From JAPOKJ01 sp043767985 (GTDB taxonomy: Bacteria > Pseudomonadota > Gammaproteobacteria > Burkholderiales > Burkholderiaceae_E), in NCBI GenBank assembly GCA_043767985.1, contig JAYVKZ010000052.1, positions 1-25,712 of the forward strand: 25,712 nucleotides of DNA, given 5' to 3'. The notes under the pieces are model-generated. The model was not told where the DNA came from. It searched no databases and saw nothing but the letters and a program-made list of their open reading frames with translations. The translations under genes were made by a program, and so were the position numbers. This document shows positions 23,186 through 25,712 of this stretch, piece after piece (the first letter of the stretch is position 1; every line of letters starts with the position of its first letter).

Positions 23186-24489
23186 CAGAGCCTTCTATGG
23201 GTCCGCAGACTTTGGCTCAGAAGCTGATAGCTCGGGCGGCCAATCGGGCTTGTGTGGTGCCGGGGGAGATTGTGACTTGCCGGGTGGATCTGGCGATGTT
23301 TCATGACTCTAGTGGTCCGCGACGCTTGAAGCCGATGCTGGAGTCTTTGGGCGCGCACATTTGGGACAAGGAGAAAGTGGTCTTGGTGATTGATCACTAT
23401 GTGCCCGAGAAGGACGAGGCGTCGCGACAAATTGTGCGCTTGGCTCGGGATTGGGCGCGTGAGCAGGCTTTGCCGACGGTGCGCGACGGTGTCGGCATTT
23501 GCCATGTGGTACTGCCGCAGACGGGCAAGCTTCAGCCGGGCATGTTTTGCGTCGGGGGTGATTCGCATTCGCCGACTGGGGGTGCCTTTGGTGCCTATAT
23601 GTTTGGCATTGGCAGCACCGAGATGTTGAGTGTGATGGTCACCGGTGAAATCTGGTTGAAGGTGCCGCACACGATGCTCATGAACTGGTCGGGTCGGTTG
23701 AGTCAGGGGGTGATGGCCAAGGACATGATCTTGCAGATGATCGGGCGCTTGGGGATGAATGGTGGTGACTATCAAGCGATCGAGTTTGCCGGTGAAGCGG
23801 TGCGGGCACTTTGCATGCACGAGCGTATGACTTTATGCAATATGAGTGCGGAGTTGGGTTCTCAGGTCGGCTTGGTGGCGCCAGATGAGACGACGTGGGG
23901 CTGGCTAGGAGAGCAGAGCTTCAGTTGCGCGACGGGCTCTCACCAGGCAGGCTTCGACACCTACCCACACTGGTGCACGGATGCGCAGGCACCCCTACTG
24001 GCACAGTATGAATTTGATGCAACCAGCCTCGCCCCGCAAGTTGCGCAACCGCATAGCCCCGCCAATGTTTACGCGGTGAGCGAGCTTGAATCACAGGAGA
24101 TTGATTTGGCCTATATCGGTGCTTGCACCGGGGCCAAGTTAGTGGATTTGGCCGCCGCCGCGGGCGTGTTACAGGGTAAAAAAGTCGCCTCGGGCATGAC
24201 GCTCTTGGTGGCCCCAGCCAGTCAACAAGATCTCGATCAAGCCCGGCGTGCTGGCTATGTGCAGACCTTGAGCGAGGCCGGTGCGCAGTGGTTGGGACTG
24301 GGTTGCGGTGCTTGCGCGGGGTATGGCAGGAGCATCCCCGACGAGGCGCGTGTCATCGCCACCACCGCTCGCAATTTCAAAGGCCGGATGGGCTCGGAGT
24401 CGGCACAAGTGTGGTTGGCCTCACCTTACACCGTGGCGGCGACGGCCCTTACCGGTCGCATCACCGATCCGCGCGAGTTTTTGCGATGA
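23182..24489 (+). CDS. Aconitase-family hydro-lyase, large subunit (LeuC-like)
   Basis: The 435-residue protein belongs to the aconitase superfamily, 3-isopropylmalate dehydratase large-subunit type. These enzymes isomerise or hydrate 2-hydroxy acids with a [4Fe-4S] cluster. The three cluster cysteines are present: C315 in IGACTGAKLVDL, and C375 and C378 in GLGCGACAGYG. The active-site segment GDSHSPTGGAFGAYMFGIGSTEM is clear, and the N-terminus TLAQKLIARAANRACVVPGEIV is as in LeuC. The sequences GACTGAK and GCGACAGYG depart from the usual GSCTN and PGCSxC of true LeuC, so the substrate is probably not isopropylmalate; maleate-, methylmalate- or homoaconitate-type hydratases are alternatives. 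ATG 23182 is taken as the start because it overlaps the leader stop; ATG 23197 is possible. The gene overlaps the small-subunit gene by ATGA. Confidence 0.88.
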   Translation: MTEPSMGPQTLAQKLIARAANRACVVPGEIVTCRVDLAMFHDSSGPRRLKPMLESLGAHIWDKEKVVLVIDHYVPEKDEASRQIVRLARDWAREQALPTVRDGVGICHVVLPQTGKLQPGMFCVGGDSHSPTGGAFGAYMFGIGSTEMLSVMVTGEIWLKVPHTMLMNWSGRLSQGVMAKDMILQMIGRLGMNGGDYQAIEFAGEAVRALCMHERMTLCNMSAELGSQVGLVAPDETTWGWLGEQSFSCATGSHQAGFDTYPHWCTDAQAPLLAQYEFDATSLAPQVAQPHSPANVYAVSELESQEIDLAYIGACTGAKLVDLAAAAGVLQGKKVASGMTLLVAPASQQDLDQARRAGYVQTLSEAGAQWLGLGCGACAGYGRSIPDEARVIATTARNFKGRMGSESAQVWLASPYTVAATALTGRITDPREFLR

Positions 24490-24974
24490 ACGTCTGGCGA
24501 TTTGGCGCGAATGTGGATACGGATGCGCTCGCGCCCGGTGCCTACATGCAGTTTGGTGTCGATGTTTTGGCTCAGCATTGCCTAAAGCGCTTGCGCCCCG
24601 AGTTTTGCAGCGAGGTGCAGCGAGGCGATGTGATTGTGGCCGGGCCAGGATTCGGTATCGGTTCCTCGCGAGAACAAGCCGCTGCCGTGCTAGTACACCT
24701 TGGGGTTGCTGCGGTGATTGCCCCTAGTTATGGCGGTCTGTTTTTTCGCAATGCCTTCAATCTTGGCTTGCTTGCCCTCGTCTGCCCCCATGCCGACGAC
24801 ATCCAGGAGAGCGTCTCAGGGGCTGAAGACGCTTCGCCACTGAGCTTGTTCGCTAGCGCTGGTTATGTCGAGCAAGGGGGGCGAAAAATAGTGGTCGACC
24901 CCACCCCGGAATTCTTGCTCGACATGGTACGGTGTGGGGGGCTGATGGAAGTCCTCAGAAAGAAATTGAAATGA
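24486..24974 (+). CDS. Aconitase-family hydro-lyase, small subunit (LeuD-like)
   Basis: The 162-residue protein is the swivel-domain partner of the LeuC-like subunit. It starts MNVWRFGANVDTDALAPGAYM, where the NVDTD motif is the LeuD hallmark. The GPGFGIGSSREQAAAVLVHLGV block carries the substrate-binding GxGSSRE segment, and APSYGGLFFRNAFNLGLL is the usual following strand-helix. The length suits the archaeal/bacterial-type small subunit of about 160-170 residues rather than the longer LeuD of about 200. The start ATG overlaps the large-subunit stop (ATGA), and its own stop overlaps the next start in the same way, so the three genes are probably made in fixed proportion. Confidence 0.9.
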   Translation: MNVWRFGANVDTDALAPGAYMQFGVDVLAQHCLKRLRPEFCSEVQRGDVIVAGPGFGIGSSREQAAAVLVHLGVAAVIAPSYGGLFFRNAFNLGLLALVCPHADDIQESVSGAEDASPLSLFASAGYVEQGGRKIVVDPTPEFLLDMVRCGGLMEVLRKKLK

Positions 24975-25712
24975 ATGTTGAAACGCTTGATGCGCCGAGG
25001 ATCGATCCATTGAAGATTGACCCCGTGACCCTGGCGGTACTCAAAGGCCGCCTTGAACAAATCGCCGACGAAATGGACGCCACGCTTTTTCGAGGGGCCT
25101 TCAATCCGATCATCGCTGAGGCTCATGATGCCTCGCACGGCATCTACGATGGTCGCAACGGCGACACCTTGATTCAAGGCAAGGCCGGCCTGCCGGTGTT
25201 TGTGGGAGCGATGGCCTTCGCTGTGAAGGCGGCGATTGATAAGGCGGCGAGCCGCGGTGGCTTTAAGGATGGGGATGTGTGGATCTTTAACGATCCCTAC
25301 CAAGGCGGCACGCATCTCAACGATTTTAAGTTGGTGCGCCCCTTCTACTACCGAGGTGAACTATTTTGCTGCCTCGCCTCAGTGGGGCACTGGCATGACG
25401 TGGGCGGCGCAGTGCCCGGCAATTACAACCCAAAAGCCACCGAATGTTGGCAAGAGGGCATGCTCATTCCGCCCGTGCGACTTTACGACGGCGGTGAGTT
25501 TCGGCCCGATATTCTGGATATCCTACAGTCTAATTCCCGCCTGCCACTGTCTGTGTATGGCGATATGAATGCTCAGGTTGCGGCGCTTGGCTTGGGCTGC
25601 GAGCGTTTGACCCAGGTGTTAGACCAGTACGGCGTGGCGCTGGTTCAACAGGTTCTGCTTGAGTTGCGTCGGCGCGCCGCACTCCTAATGCGCCAACAAA
25701 TCCTGGCCTTAC
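24971..25712 (+). CDS. Hydantoinase B / oxoprolinase-type subunit (HyuB-like), partial
   Basis: The frame is open from ATG 24971 to the right edge (247 codons seen; the family is usually 500-600 residues). The start IDPVTLAVLKGRLEQIADEM matches HyuB (N-methylhydantoinase B, acetone carboxylase alpha and 5-oxoprolinase C-terminal relatives). IFNDPYQGGTHLNDF and SVGHWHDVGG contain the conserved Asp/His metal-site-like positions. These enzymes, together with a HyuA partner, use ATP to open cyclic amides such as hydantoins or 5-oxoproline, or to carboxylate ketones. No HyuA gene is visible in the window; it may follow downstream. The ATGA overlap with the LeuD-like gene ties the hydantoinase to the dehydratase in one operon. 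Confidence 0.88.
   Translation, partial: MNVETLDAPRIDPLKIDPVTLAVLKGRLEQIADEMDATLFRGAFNPIIAEAHDASHGIYDGRNGDTLIQGKAGLPVFVGAMAFAVKAAIDKAASRGGFKDGDVWIFNDPYQGGTHLNDFKLVRPFYYRGELFCCLASVGHWHDVGGAVPGNYNPKATECWQEGMLIPPVRLYDGGEFRPDILDILQSNSRLPLSVYGDMNAQVAALGLGCERLTQVLDQYGVALVQQVLLELRRRAALLMRQQILAL

Noticed and set aside
23128..23820. 230-residue minus-strand ORF
   Set aside because: It is antisense to the clearly conserved LeuC-like gene and its translation is rich in His/Arg/Gln, typical of a shadow frame.

Overview
The window reads as a chromosomal segment of a Gram-negative proteobacterium, most likely a betaproteobacterium (Burkholderiales-like). The reasons are the hemA-prfA-prmC gene order, an outer-membrane TamB, a long-form biosynthetic threonine deaminase, many Sec signal peptides and a C-terminal outer-membrane barrel, moderately GC-rich coding sequence, and intergenic hairpin repeats of a kind I associate with Burkholderiales. 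The genus cannot be fixed from sequence reading alone. I see no rRNA, tRNA, CRISPR array or insertion sequence.

Layout. (a) 1-3328: the 3' part of tamB, whose reading frame is open to the left edge of the window but is broken by one in-frame TAG at 224-226. (b) 3359-3454: an intergenic hairpin repeat. (c) 3477-3859, minus strand: a decayed, truncated and frameshifted DUF2330 gene. (d) 3962-4465, minus strand: a YqaA/DedA-like membrane protein, divergent from (e) ilvA, 4503-6023. (f) 6201-11000: a three-gene signalling module of an OmpR/PhoB-type response regulator, a periplasmic LysM+FecR protein and a CHASE2-PAS histidine kinase. (g) 11051-14282: hemA, prfA and prmC, with a good promoter candidate for hemA overlapping the kinase stop codon. 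(h) 14522-22855: four exported proteins, three small or medium ones built on DUF11-like beta-sandwich folds and one 1709-residue protein with DUF11, carboxypeptidase-regulatory-like and Ig-like modules ending in a predicted outer-membrane barrel. (i) 22875-22975: a second copy of the hairpin repeat family. (j) 23108-25712: a leader ORF, then LeuC-like and LeuD-like dehydratase subunits and the start of a HyuB-like hydantoinase subunit, joined by ATGA overlaps.

How the genes work together. hemA, prfA and prmC are the well-known tetrapyrrole/translation-termination cluster: PrmC methylates the GGQ glutamine of the PrfA product. The response regulator, LysM/FecR protein and CHASE2 kinase probably form one envelope-sensing pathway. 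The four-gene DUF11 cluster is the best candidate for an undescribed system. It looks like a surface or envelope assembly in which a giant barrel protein is made together with small exported subunits that share an N-terminal motif with each other. Translation of the giant gene appears to be gated by a 13-bp hairpin that buries its Shine-Dalgarno sequence. The last operon pairs an aconitase-family hydro-lyase with a hydantoinase and probably serves catabolism of an unknown substrate.
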